Source of the DNA: Cyclaneusma minus
Lineage: Eukaryota > Ascomycota > Leotiomycetes > Marthamycetales > Marthamycetaceae
Assembly: GCA_037179335.1 (NCBI GenBank)
Contig: JAKZHN010000040.1
Span: forward strand, 62,001 to 126,000
Direction: 5' to 3'
Length of the DNA: 64,000 nt
Both the position numbers and the translations under genes were made by a program. Below the pieces are notes generated by a model that saw only the letters and a list, made by a program, of their open reading frames with translations, was not told where the DNA came from and ran no database searches. Below are positions 11,240 through 23,587 of the stretch, piece after piece (the stretch's first letter is position 1; every line of letters starts with the position of its first letter).

Positions 11240-12330
11240 TACGCACTAGTCCAGTTTTGCGCGGCATATCACGTGACGCATATTTTTAGCTACGAGAATT
11301 TTGGTAATGCTTAAATTTTAAATCTCGGAATTTTCTAGCCAATATACATTTCACAATAAAATTTTACTTTTTTCTAGGTTATTTTGGGCAAGGCTGACTA
11401 AAAGGTATACGCTGGGCCAAATCCCGCTGGTATCTCTCGGGGTTGGTCTCGGGCGATTGCAACCACGGTGCAATCTTTCGGATTAAAAGGCAAACAAATT
11501 TACGACCGGGGCGAAAGAATTTTCGAGGCTTTAAATTATTGTATTCACATTTAACGACGGTTGCAATCTTTTAAAAATTTAGCTAATAATTATTACTTTA
11601 CGTTGGACTTTATTTGAAATTGTCTACCGGGCACGTCCCGAGCTTTACGCATAATAGGGAGTTTAGGGGAGAATAGTTATGCATATAGCTATGCAAAATT
11701 ACTAATATTTATTAAATGAAAATATTGGAAACGGTCGAGGATTTGGTCGAGAAAACCAGAAAATTTAATTCCGCGGTTAGTCCAATTATTATAGGCATTT
11801 GGAACGCTGGACCATCGTTCGCTGCAAGTCGAAAATCTCGCTGGCGGTAAACGAGACGGAATGGAAATTGTGCACAGTGGCCGCTGGCGCACGGGCCCGA
11901 TACAATTGCAAGGGGTTTAGCTTTAAGGGGTTTGGTCGTAGCAATCGTATATAAAAGCGGTTGAGATTCGTTGATTAAAGCGCTGCGATATTGCAAGCGC
12001 TTTTATCGCAAATTTTATTAAAACAAAGCAGCTATTAAATTTACCGAAGGCGTTGCGCTACGGACTTTAGCGATTCGTCCCGTTAGCTGCACGGGATTTT
12101 ACGGATAATGCTGGCGTGCGCAATTTAAGCGATAATCGTTCGCCTTTTGGGATTGCGCACCGGATTATCCCCGGTAAATATCTGAAAGGAAACTACCCGC
12201 GCGCAAGCGATTATTAACCGAATCGCTTCACGATTGCAAGCGACTTTGTAAAACAAGGTTATAAGCAAGCGCTTTACAAGGACGCTGCAATAGCCGAGCA
12301 CGTTAATGGTAATTTGTCCAGCCATCAGGC
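11240..12330. other. Possible mildly RIP-degraded repeat relic
   Basis: Base composition shifts to AT-enriched while GCG-rich words (GCGCAAGCG, TTGCGCAC) persist. Several short inverted repeats occur, for example a GATTGCA/TGCAATC hairpin at 11455-11475 and the larger one at 12103-12170. No ORF or family resemblance was found; calling it a transposon relic is inference. Confidence 0.3.
12103..12170. repeat. Imperfect inverted repeat (stem-loop)
   Basis: Left arm 12103-12124 (GGATAAT then GTGCGCAAT) is mirrored by right arm 12152-12170 (ATTGCGCAC then ATTATCC), giving 9-bp and 7-bp perfect stems separated by a small asymmetric bulge and a ~27-nt loop. Confidence 0.55.
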
Positions 12331-12379
12331 GGTGGCCCGTGCACCCGCTAGCGCAAGGCTGGGAATAGCTTCAAAACTC

Positions 12380-12640
12380 AAGGACCCCGCCAATCCTCCT
12401 CCGCCAACACACAACCTCCTCCAAACATCCAACCTCCTCCAACTCCCTCTTTCCCAACCCAACACCCAAGCCACCTCAAGCTTGGATCCGCCCCCCGCCC
12501 TCCCAAGCCGCACCTGCAGCTTCCTCTGCCCTCCGCACCCACCCCGCTCGTGGCCAGAAAAATCTCCTCCCCCCTCCCTCCTACAAACACGAATACCTCC
12601 TCCTCCTCTACAAGTCCGAAATCCTCCTACACATCTACAG
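12380..12640. repeat. Pyrimidine-rich low-complexity tract
   Basis: CTCC/CCTCC-rich run on the plus strand. It produces a Pro/Leu-rich open frame that is compositional, not a convincing protein. Confidence 0.5.
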
Positions 12641-13099
12641 CTCCAAGAGCTGCAGCATGAGCTGCAATTTGAGGCTCAAGATCGGCGCCAACTTATCCCC
12701 GAACGTACAGTGCTAGCACGTGATCCGGTGATCCGACAAATCTCAATAAACCTTTAATCACGGACTGGTTACACCTCGTTAATATCACCCTATAAGAGTC
12801 GTTTTGACTTTTAACAAAATGCTTTATCTCGGTTAAAAGAAATTCAAGGAAATCCCAGGTGCAGGAGTTTGCGCAACATGCGACAAAAACTTGCAACATA
12901 ATTTTGCTGTTAGCAAAAAAAAAACAAAAAAACAAAAAAAAGAGTAACAACAGAAGTTACAGCGAACACCGAGCAGCCAATAACGCTAAGCTCAAAAGGC
13001 AAAATACTGATAAGGTCAGCATAATTTGTGGGCTTTTATTACAGTCGCATGAAGATTTGGAATTGTTGTGAGGCTCTGGATCCGACATGCAAGTTCTGT

Positions 13100-13280
13100 A
13101 CTGGTAAGACGACCTGCGGCCGACAGGAGATTTAGGACCGGAGTGGAACTTTAGAATCGACTCACATGTCTTGGACCGGTAGGGAGACTTGCGCCCGACA
13201 GAAAGTCGGGAACCAAAGTGGAGGCTGTGCACCGGTAGAAAGACTTGGGACCGGTAGAAAACCTGCGTCCGACAGGAAAG
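13100..13280. repeat. Degenerate ~75-bp tandem repeat, about three copies
   Basis: The word GACCGGTAGnnAGACTTGCG followed by CCGACAGGAAAG recurs at about 13100, 13173 and 13249 with substitutions; a partial copy lies at 13230. Period is 73-76 bp. No ORF is maintained across copies. Confidence 0.6.
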
Positions 13281-13933
13281 TCGTCGGTTGGGAAAAGGAA
13301 TCCGGGTGTGGAGTGGCATAAACATGACAGACATGTGGAAGCTACTATGTGTGTGAAGCACGGCGGGCGGTGGTGAAGTGGGTATGCTGGAGCACAGTGT
13401 AGTGGGTGATAATAGCTTGAACAGTTAGCAGAAAGAATGAGACTCAAAGTCGACCTCCCTCTAGCCACAGTACAAAATCCCAGACATGAGCCACCGTGGT
13501 CTTGTCGCTAAGAAGGGTCTAGTCGCTGATACCTACCACGCAGTGGTGGGAAAAAGGGCCCATGAGTAGTGAAGCTGTTCAATCGATGGGGATTGAAAAC
13601 CTGAGACCGGTGAAGCAAGGTATGATGTCGACAAAGGAAGGCACAAAGTCGCCGAACAAAGTGAACGGAATGAAAGCTGCTTGACGAGAAGGTCATGACA
13701 GAACAGGAGAAAATGAATACTTCCAGGGAAGTACATGCTTTTTAGGAACCTAGCTGCTAGTAAACCATGATGCTTGGATAGCGATCGAGAAATACCTCGC
13801 CGTCGAAACACCATCAAGCTATGAGATTTAGCCAAGCCGGCTCCATATCTTCCAGAAACCTCTTTGCAAGCGCCAGCCATTTATCCTTCCCCGTACCTTG
13901 CACACGTACCTTGCACACAACCTCCCCATCCAC

Positions 13934-16874
13934 CTAGCTCAACAACTTCTGAATATCCCCCAACCGCGTCACCCGACCCCCCTTCTCCCTGTTCCCCTTC
14001 TCCTGAAACGCCTTCCCCACCAACTTCCTCTTCTCGCTCTGAATATCCACCACCCGCTGCTCAATACTATCCTCCATCAACAGCCTCCAAACCGTCGTCT
14101 TCCGCGTCTGTCCCAACCGATGCACGCGATCCACAGCCTGGTCCTCAATCGCAGGCGCCCACCAACTATCTGCCAAAATCACCGTATCAGCTGCCACCAG
14201 GTCGAGGCCTACGCTGGCAACACTCAGCGATGCTAGCAAGATGCGACACTCGGTGTCGGATTCGAGTGATGTCATTGCGGCGTCGCGAGAGCTGGCTTTC
14301 ATGGTGCCGTCGATGCGTGTGTATTTCCAGCCCTTGACGTCGAGTTGTTTCTGGATTACGTTGAGGAAAGACGTCCACTGGGAGAAGATCACGACTTTCG
14401 AGAGCGGGTCTTTGCGCGATGCTTGCAGGATGCTGATTAGCGCCTCCGTCTTGCTGCTCTGCGTATCAATATCAATACTCGGATCATCCTCCGCAACCTC
14501 CGCAGCAGGATGCACAAGTTGCTCCACATCATTCATCGGCGCTCTGCACATGGGGCATTTCGCCTGCGTAGCAATAACGCGCTCAATGCATTCATAGCCA
14601 AACACATGTTTGCAAGCCGTGATAACCGGATTGTGAAGATCGTCCAAACAGATTGCGCATTCGTCTTGGGAGTCGATGGAGATCTGCAGGAGTTGTTGGA
14701 GCGCGAGACGGTTTTGGTCGTTGAGTTCGACGACGTCGGAGTCGTCGATGAGGGAGAGGAGGTCGTTGACGCGCTCGCCGCAGAGCTTCCAGTGGCAGCA
14801 GACTTGGCGCATGCGCAGGAGGATTTCGAGGAGGTTGCGGTAGGTGGTGATGGCTTTTTTGCCGCCGGATGCTTCGTATTTGGAGAGCATGCCTTTTGCT
14901 TCGGCCCTGGGTGTGGAACGTCAGTTTCGGAAATAGAGGGGGGAGAAAGGACAGAGAAAAGGGTCTATATGGTCAAGAAGACTCACTGGAATGCGTCGTA
15001 TTTCTTCTTCTCGTCCTGGCGGAAAGGAATCTTGTGCACATATTCAGTGAGTTCAGGAAGCTTCAAATCCACAAACTTCATATCCTTTCTTCTCCGCAAC
15101 GACGTGCTTCTCATAAGCATCTGCAGCAAAATCTCTGCATTTTTGTCTCCCGATGCTAGCGGCCTAGTCAAAACGGAGTTGAAAATCTCAAGCTGCTCAA
15201 GACCACCCGTAATACGGAGGAATTTGAGCATGGAGTAGAGATCTTTGATCGAGTTGACGATGGGAGTTCCTGTCAGGACCCATCGAGACTGAGCTTTCAG
15301 ATTGCAACATGCGACGGCGTTTTTGGTCTTGGGATTGCGGATTGTGTGGCCTTCGTCGAGTACTACTCGGCGCCAGTTGGTTGAGAATAAAACTCCTTTG
15401 TTGCTGAACTCTTGGATGAGTGTGCCGTAACTTGTGACTACGACATCGGCGGTGGATACTTCTTTCTTGTTCTTGTTCGTACCGTGCCAGGTGACGACTT
15501 TGAGTGCGTTGGCCTCCTTGACATGTCGTTCGATCTGCTGGCTCCAGTTGCTCATCACACTGACTGGAGCAATGATGAGAGTCTGGCCTTTTCCACCTTG
15601 CAGAATCGTGGATATGACTTGGACGGTCTTTCCAAGGCCCATGTCATCTGCAAGGATTCCACCACTGATGAGTGCTGGTTTTGTGCTTGTGGTAAAGTTG
15701 GTTCCTCTGTTTCTGTACAGAGTTTGTCGACCAGATACTGTCTCCCACAATTGCACAATTTCAGAAGAACCAGCAGGGGATAAGACTTGGTTCTCCATGC
15801 TCATCATCCAAGCAAGACCCTATGAGTGATTAGCTTTGAATTTGTAGACGGGAAAAAATGAAACGTACTTGTCTCTGATATGGAAGCAGAGTAGCCTTCA
15901 GACCTTCCGGCTGATCAGCCATGGGCATATTGGCCAACGTCTCTTCCGTCGAGGCCCATTGCTCAGCCAACTCCTGCATATCTCTTGGCCTGATCTGTTC
16001 ACTGCTCTGTGCCAGCTGCTGAAGACTCAACTCTGGTTGGGGTTCAGGCTGGCTGCTGCCCGCGTTAGATTGCGAGCTCTTATAGCCTCTTCCCTTCTTG
16101 GGAGGGTCCATCTGCTGGGAGCTCTGGCTTGGGCGAGGAGTTGGAATTCCAGTCTTTGTGTAAGGCACTCTGTCTTTCTTCATTCTGGCCTCTAGCTCTT
16201 TGCGAGCATCTGGATCACTAGTGCCAAAGAGTTTGAGTGTAATTGGACAATCGTAGAAGCCTTTCTCTCCAGCGAGAACACCCTCCACGATGATGTCGCG
16301 GGCATCCTGGGAGAGTTAGAAGGTTCGGGCAAGGAATAGGGATCTCAAGTACCATGTAAGGAGCAAGCTTTGCCGCTACGCCTTTTGGAATATGTCCGAT
16401 TTGGGTGCCTTGAACATTGTCAACCCGGATAGCATTCGAATCGTACTACAGCAAGTCAACACAGAAATCACTTTATTGTTCCATGGCTAGGTGTAGAACA
16501 AACCTGGTTGGTCGGCTCTCTTCTGATAACCACATTCTCGCCCGGGTTTGCATAACCATTGTAGTATCGAATGCCCACAATCTTTCCCGCTGTTTCCGGT
16601 CAGCACGACGACTGGATAACTTCTTCCAGCAAGAATACCTACCAATTTGACCAAGCTGGACAAAGGCGACTCCATCATTGTCAACATCCTGGGTTTGCGT
16701 CATAGGCATAAGCCCATTCAAATCATCCTCGTCGTCAAGAAGCGAAACATATTGACGGCCAGGTTGCTGTGGTCTTGGACCGGTGGCATTGGCCAGACGC
16801 GGTGCTTTGTGTTGTGGCTGCTCGTCGTCGCTGCCAGTCAAATCGAGCAAAGCGCGCTTCTGATTGTGCGCCAT
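13934..16874 (-). CDS. HIRAN-SNF2-RING helicase, HLTF/Rad5-like
   Basis: Six exons on the minus strand: 16874-16643, 16589-16504, 16445-16353, 16306-15869, 15819-14987, 14906-13934; introns 53, 58, 46, 49 and 80 bp; 884 aa. Domain order: disordered acidic N-terminus (to ~75), HIRAN (~78-170: VGIRYYNGYANPGENVVIRREP, split by two introns), Snf2 ATPase lobe 1 with Walker A in DDMGLGKT (~340-348) and DEGH at 438-441, a C3HC4 RING inserted between the lobes (CAICLDD at ~644 to CPMC at ~681), then lobe 2 with VHRLGQTRKT. This is the architecture of Rad5, human HLTF and relatives, which remodel stalled forks and act as ubiquitin ligases for PCNA. HIRAN binds 3' DNA ends. At ~880 aa it is shorter than budding-yeast Rad5, nearer to HLTF-like fungal paralogues. 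The start at MAHNQ is the first ATG in frame. Confidence 0.92.
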
Positions 16875-17481
16875 ATTGCCGCTGCTATGGTCCGGGATGG
16901 TTACCAATTTTGAATCGAAAAGGTGCTTCCGAAGCTTCGAATCGCGGTACGGGTTTGTGTTCGTGGGAAGTCACGCGTCCTGAAGTTTTGTGGAACCTTC
17001 TCACGCGACGGTTGATGTCACGCTAACGCGCTGTCACGTTTTTGGTGGGGGGTTTACCTCGAGACTCGCGGCAGCTTCTTGTCGTTTCCAACCCTCCCCT
17101 TTCTCTTTACTGGATGCATCCATTTGAAATTGAGGTCAAGAAATCTGACGAATACTTCGGCTTCATGCTTTTGCCTTTACCTATTTATGATTTGATGTCC
17201 ATTTCATCGACATCACCAACATCCTCGCGCGTCTGCATCGCCGCGTTGATTCGGCCACCGTACTTGAGTCTCGGCTCGTCCAACGCCGATGCAAGTATTT
17301 TCCAGCCACGCACAGCAGAGAAGAGAACAAACTCAATTCCTTTCGGGAGCACTCTACATGACACCAAACGTGCGGATTATTGGAAGACTTGATCGGTGTG
17401 GTTACAGTGCACTTCGGTACAAGGACCCAAAACTGAACGAATCCGGCATCACAACCATCAGAGCCTGTTAAGGTTTCTACG

Positions 17482-17572
17482 TCCCCGATGGTCTAACGGT
17501 CATGATTTCCGCTTGTCAATCACTAGTGATAACAAGTCGCGGGAGACCGGGGTTCGACTCCCCGTCGAGGAG
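17482..17572 (+). tRNA. tRNA-Asp (anticodon GTC) with 19-nt intron
   Basis: Cloverleaf read by eye: acceptor 17482-17488, D-arm GTCTAACGGT, anticodon stem TCCGC/GCGGG, anticodon GTC at 17515-17517, a 19-nt intron 17519-17537 placed one base 3' of the anticodon, T-arm CGGGG-TTCGACT-CCCCG, discriminator G at 17572. The mature length is 72 nt. The acceptor has one C-A mismatch (positions 4:69). B-box GGTTCGACTCC is intact. Confidence 0.92.
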
Positions 17573-17577
17573 ACTTC

Positions 17578-17589
17578 TTTTTCGTTTTT
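17578..17589 (+). terminator. Pol III T-run terminators
   Basis: Two runs of five T (17578-17582 and 17585-17589) start six bases after the end of the tRNA-Asp gene, as expected for RNA polymerase III termination. Confidence 0.8.
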
Positions 17590-20135
17590 GCCGGGAACGA
17601 CTGCTTGACGCTAGCTACTGTAGTCTCTCTCGTTCAGGTTTTTGTTTTTCTCAGCTCACGACAACACACGCAAGCTCTGTCTGCCCAGGACTGCAAGGAC
17701 AAGTCCCGCGGAAGGCACATACAGTTGTTGTAAGGAAGGCAGCAAGCAGATGCTACTCCCGACGAGAATTCAAACAGACTCATCAAACACTGTGCAAACG
17801 GAGTTCTTTTCTTTTCTTTTTCTTGTTTACAATGGCTCAACCCGTCCTGTTGGTGGACAAAACTCCAATCCGAGGACAGCGACAACACGGAAAGCTCAAG
17901 AAACCAATATGGAGTCAGATACGACCACGTCGAGCCCGGCAAGCTTGCAGGCCCGCTTACCATGCCACTCGAGTCGGACCAGAGTCCATGATTTTCATAC
18001 TCGTCCAAGATGATCCGGTTCTCTGCTCCCATCATCTTTCCGCACAGCAGCAGTCTACGTAAGTTGACTGACATGGAGAAATGGCAGCAAGGATGATCAT
18101 TCTACTCTTCAATCTGGTTCGAGGCTACCACCTCGCGTTTTAGGATATATGAAGCTGGAATTGGAGTAACATAGATGGCATGAGCCCGGAGCATCGCCAA
18201 ACGCAAATTCCGGGATATCGCCCAGTCAAACAACTTCGCTGGACGGGTACTGGTAACGCCTTTCACCTGCCCTTCAAGCCATCATGAAGATACCAAGCGA
18301 AGAGCCAATGAGACAGTCGCTTCTCTGGGTCAAGCAGCAGAAAACGAGAAGGGTGTCAAAAGCCACTTCAAAAGTACCTGGGATGGAAGGCTGAGTTTTT
18401 TGATGCAACCCCAACGGACAAAATGTTGCACAGAATACGAGCCTTGCCGGACAGCCTTGGTGGACAAGGCAGGTTGGAAGCAAAGTTGCTGATGAACGGG
18501 ATGACTGGACTCATTGGCTCCTAGAAGGGAGCCTTCGGGGCGTCTACTGAGTTTGTGGTGGGGAAGACTGCCCAACAGCCCAAGGCAAGCCCGAGGCAAA
18601 GCGAAGAGCCTCAGATGAAGGGCGTGTGTGATACATGCTCCTTCCAGTACCACGATTCGAAACGCGCGAGAGAATGCTAGCGGCTACCAAGGAGACGGAA
18701 TAGTAATACCCGCACAGAAGCTAGAGCCGGGCCTTTTATCCTGGTCTATGAGATAATGTCTCTCGTCTTGGGGTCGATGCGGTGTCACAACTGAGTTTGC
18801 CCGGATGGTGGTTTTGACGACCTTCATCACGCTGAATGGTCCGTTTCTGTAGGAGATGGTGTCCGCCCTTGTGTTCCTTCGAACAGACTCGGTCGTGGAA
18901 ATTCCGGGGGTCCAATGCTGGGTTTAGGGGCCAAAACCGGGGCCCCATCTTAACGAATGGTCTGCATGCACTTCTGTCGATCAATGCTGACTCCGCCACT
19001 CTGTCGGTGCTGCCGCTCTGTGACCGACGGCGTATGTAGCTACAACTACAAGATATCAGCCGCAGCCTGAGCGAGCTGGAAAGGTTAAGGATGGAGATGT
19101 TGGGGCATGGACTTGACAATTGACACAACACACAATACTATGTTGATACTGGGTCACTTATGAGAAGAGTTGGGGCCAAACCACCAAAGAAACATCGATT
19201 CTTTGTCTGGCAAGTAAAAGCAAAAGTGGAGAGCTATTCTTGGCAGATATCGCGTTTCGTGTGACGACTGACAAACCCATGCGGTCGTGATGCAGCCACA
19301 AAACACCCCACTTGAGCACGAGCCGAACCTTTCAGCTCAGGAACGCTCATTTTTCTCAGCCATTTCTTCAGCCCGCTTCTCCGCAGCATCATTTGTTACT
19401 TATTGCCTTTCCTTCATTGAAAAGATGTCTTGTCTTCAGCTGAAGAATTGCGGCCAGGCTCGACTGGCCTAACCGCATACGATACCGATCTGGCGATGAT
19501 GGTGGCTCGCACAATCGGCCGTCATGCACGAATTGGGTTGATGGCTTTCACAATTACTCCGCACAGCACGAGAGACGGCCCCGTTTTCACGGCATGGCCT
19601 TGGGCTGCTCTCCATTTTGGTAGATAGTGCCTGGGAAAAGCCTCGTTCCTACCCTGGTTCTTCGGGCTTGTCCGTATTCACCTCGTTGCTTCCAAGCCTT
19701 GTCCGACTTTCTGCAGAAGTGTGGGATGGAGGCTCAAGCCGTGTCTGCACTGCCATTGTCCCATTACATAGTGCGAGGGATCTTCAGCCCTGTGTACTCG
19801 GGCTTGTGTCTATATATCAGCCACCTTTCCTTCCTCCCACCGAGTTTTCGATTGTTTGCTTTCCTGCAGATGCGAGGCGTCGTCATAGTCTGAACCTCTT
19901 CGAACCCCTTTACTGATCGATCCATCGAACCACATCTCGTACGTGCAATTTCGGTTAACCTACCATTAGTAGCGTTTCGTCCGAGATAAGTCTCCAAAAT
20001 AAAGAAGAGGCACAACTAACAACTCCGGCTTAATACAGCTTTCCGCGAACTTCACAGCTCCGTTTTGAGAAAGATCCAGCCATTGTCTGAACCGAAACCG
20101 TCACAGGGAAATAGGAAACGACAAGAAAGTCCGTC
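17590..20135. other. Intergenic region
   Basis: About 2.5 kb between tRNA-Asp and the fatty-acid oxygenase gene. Open frames are short and conflicting on both strands with no recognisable motif; no gene is claimed. The last few hundred bases are presumably the promoter and leader of the oxygenase gene. Confidence 0.45.
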
Positions 20136-23100
20136 ATGGCCACTTCTCCGGAACACACCAGCGCGGCTGAGTATGTTAGTGAAGTCCGGAAGAACATCGA
20201 GTCTTCTTTTGCGGCAGTCGGCCAGGTTTTTCAGAAGATCCAAGCTCCAATCAGCCCCTATCCACAAGTTCCCACCGACGACGAAACAACTGCCGAGACC
20301 GGTATTTTGAAGGACATCAAAAAACTGGGCTTCGAAGACCTGAAGACATTGCTGGCAGTAATTTCAGGTGAAGCAAAAGGCTATGAGAACGACGATGATC
20401 TGATCCAAGAACGACTCGTCCAGCTTCTTGCAAAGTTGCCCCCGAATTCGAAACAGGGAGCAATGCTCACCAATGCCTTCATCAACCAACTCTGGGATAC
20501 TCTCCAACATCCACCCAGTACGAGTCTGGGGAGTGAGTACAAGTACCGGGCGGCTGATGGGAGCTGCAACAACATCAGAATGCCGGATCTGGGGAAAGCA
20601 GGTACCCCTTATGCGAGGTCGGCGAAACCTGTCATACTGCAGAATACTGCTTTGCCTGACCCGGGCGCCATTTTCGACAGTCTCATGGCACGAGAGGGGT
20701 TCGAGCCGCATCCTTTGGGAATCTCCAGTATGCTTTTCTATTTGGCAACTTTGATCATCCATGATCTCTTTGCCACCGATCACGACGACTTCAACATCTC
20801 AACTACCTCGTCATACCTCGATCTTTCGCCGCTTTACGGTAGCTCAGAGGCTGAACAGAAAACCATCCGGACGCTGAAGGACGGTAAACTGAAACCCGAC
20901 TGCTTCTGCCAGAAACGAATTCTCGGATTTCCCCCCGGTGTCGGTGTGTTGGTAATCATGTTCAACAGAATGCACAACTACATCGCTACCAATCTGGCAT
21001 CTATCAACGAGAATGGTCGCTTTACCAAGCCCAGCGACAAACTGTCTCCTGAGAAAGCCGAGGCGGCCTGGGCCAAATACGATAACGACCTCTTCCAGAC
21101 TGCAAGACTCGTCAATTGCGGTTTGTACGTCAACATAATCCTCAAAGACTACGTCAGGACGATTTTGAGTCTCAACCGCACTTCTTCTACCTGGGATCTC
21201 GACCCAAGAACTACAGAGACCAAAACTCTGCTGGCAACTTCTGCCCCTGAGGGCGTCGGGAACCAGGTCTCTGCTGAGTTCAACTTGATTTACCGCTGGC
21301 ATTCGGCGATTTCTGAGAAGGATGACAAGTGGACTCAGGATGAGTATGCACGGTTGTTCCCTGGCAAAGATCCGAAGGACGTTTCTCTGCATGAGTTGCT
21401 AAAGGGGCTTAACCAGTTTGAAGAAGCGCTTCCTGCAGACCCTCAGGAACGGCCATTTGCCAACTTAAAGCGACAAGAAGACGGCAGTTTCAACGACGAT
21501 GATCTGGTCAAGATTCTCGCAGAGTCCATCGAGGACGTCGCTGGCTCTTTTGGAGCCAATCGTGTTCCACCTATTCTCCGTTCAGTTGAGATTCTCGGTA
21601 TCATCCAGGCTAGATCATGGAACCTCGCTACTCTGAATGAGTTCCGACAGTTCTTTGGCCTGACGAAGCATACGACATTCGAGGACATCAATCCCGACCC
21701 CGAAGTTGCCAAGAAATTGAAAGATCTCTACGACCACCCCGATTTCGTCGAGATGTACCCCGGCCTAGTCGCCGAGAAAGCCAAACCCCCCGTGGTTCCC
21801 GGTTCCGGCCTCTGCGTCAACTACACAACCAGCCGCGCCATCCTCTCCGACGCCGTAACACTCGTCCGCGGAGACCGTTTCTACACCACTGACTACACCG
21901 CCAAGTCTCTCACCAACTGGGGCTTCACCGAAGTGCAATTCGACACCTCAGTCGATGCCGGCCAAGTCATGTACAAGCTCATTCTCCGCGCGTTCCCCAA
22001 CCATTTCGAAGGCAACTCCATCTATGCACACTTCCCCTTCGTCATTCCTTCGGAAAACCTCAAGATCCATCAGAGCCTGAACACCGACGACTTGTATTCG
22101 TGGACTTCGCCGACTAGGCAACCGGAATTGATTGTTTTCGATGACTACAAAACTTGTCTCGAGATCTTGAATAATCAAGAGTGGAAAGTCACCTGGGGCG
22201 AGTCGATCGAGTATTGTGTTTCGAACAAAAAGAAGCCTGAGACGTTTTATGGCAAGGACTTCTGCCTTGCCGGCGATGGGAAGGCGAATACCGAGTCACG
22301 CGAGATGATCACAAAGGCGCTGTATGCTGGAGATTGGAAAAAGGAAGTACACACCTTCTTCGAATCGAAGACGAAGTACTACCTACAGAAATACGGCTAC
22401 AAAACCGGCTCCAAGACCTCCAGCGGCGCCACCATCATGCAAGTCGACATCGTTCGCGACATTGCCAATCTCGTAAACGCCGAGTTCATGGCCTCAGTCT
22501 TCAGTTTACCTCTCAAGACAGAAGACAATCCCAAAGGTATCTACACAGTGCAAGAAATGTATACTGTGCTTTCAGTGCTCTTTATAGCTATTTTCTATGA
22601 TGTGGATGTGGCGAATAGTTTTAAAGTGAGGAATGGAGCGAGACAGTTGGCGCAGCAGCTGGGACAGTTGGTGGCGTTTAATGTGGAGGCTGTGGGTAAG
22701 GGGGCGGGGGTTTTGGAGGCTTGGTTGGAGAGGTGGCATGAGGGGGGGAGGGGGAGGTTGGGGGATTATGGGGTGCATATGGTGGAGAGGTTGTTGGGGA
22801 GTGGGTTGCCGGTTGAGGAGGTTGTTTGGACGCATATGTGAGTGTTTTACAGCGTGGTCTGCTTTCATCTTCTCTTGGCATTAATTGCCATTGATGAACG
22901 ACTTGGAATTGCACTTACTGACAAAATATACACAGGCTCCCGGCGTCAGCAGCAGGCGTCGCCAACTCGTCTCAACTCTTCTCGCAAACTCTCGACTACT
23001 ATCTTGGCACTGGCTCACAATACCTCCCCGAGCTGCACAAACTGGCACATGAGAATACACCCGAAGCAGACGACAAGCTCCTCCACTACTTCATGGAAGG

Positions 23101-23587
23101 ATCCCGTCTCAGCCACACAGTCGGGCTCTACCGCCGCCCTACACACGACATGGACGTGCCCTCATCCCCCACCCCAACCCACATCCCCGCCTCCCGCAAA
23201 GTGCTCCTCAACCTCTCCGCCGCCTCGCGCGATCCCTCAATCTTCCCCTCCCCCGAAGAAGTCCGTCTCGACCGCCCGATGGAATCATACATCCATTTCG
23301 GCTACGGCCCGCACAGGTGTCTCGGCTATGATGTCGCCATTTTGTCGTTCAATACTATGTTTAAAGAAATAGTTGGCAAGACGAACTTGAGAAGAGCGAA
23401 CGGTGCGGCGAATTTGGGCTTTGGTGATGGGATGTTGGGAGGTGATGTGAGGGGGAGGGTTTGGGGAGAGAGTCAGGGGGTGTTGAAGAAGGTGCCGGCG
23501 CCGTTTGGGTATGTGCAGTATATGACGGCGGATCAGAGTACGTACTGGCCGTTTCCGACTACTATGAAGGTGCTGTGGGATGTTTGA
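20136..23587 (+). CDS. ppo: Psi-factor-producing oxygenase / linoleate diol synthase (Ppo)
   Basis: Exons 20136-22837 and 22936-23587 (intron 22838-22935, GTGAGT donor); 1117 aa, the family's usual size. The N-terminal ~600 residues are an animal-type haem peroxidase/dioxygenase domain: distal His209 in LIIHDLF, catalytic Tyr386 and proximal His389 in YRWHS. The C-terminal part is a P450-like hydroperoxide isomerase: ExxR in FMEGSR, the Cys ligand at ~1029 in GPHRCLGYD, and an ANxxQ motif (Asn911, Gln914) known to matter for isomerase activity in linoleate diol synthases. Both haem sites look intact, so the product should be a diol rather than only a hydroperoxide, but 5,8- versus 7,8- or 8,11-specificity cannot be read here. 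The enzyme makes oxylipin (psi factor) signals that balance sexual and asexual sporulation. No signal peptide. The Ppo subtype (A/B/C) is not assigned. Confidence 0.95.

Larger units (their letters stand above)
10859..13933. other. Gene-poor spacer with degenerate repeats
   Basis: About 3.1 kb without a supportable gene. It starts with the probable promoter of the chromodomain gene. From roughly 11240 to 12330 the DNA changes character: AT-enriched, with inverted repeats and no coding sense. A pyrimidine-rich tract (about 12380-12640) and a short tandem repeat (13100-13280) follow. Confidence 0.5.

Noticed and set aside
12314..12757. Pro/Leu-rich open frame
   Set aside because: Produced by a CCTCC low-complexity tract; no domain, and an equally long frame exists on the other strand.
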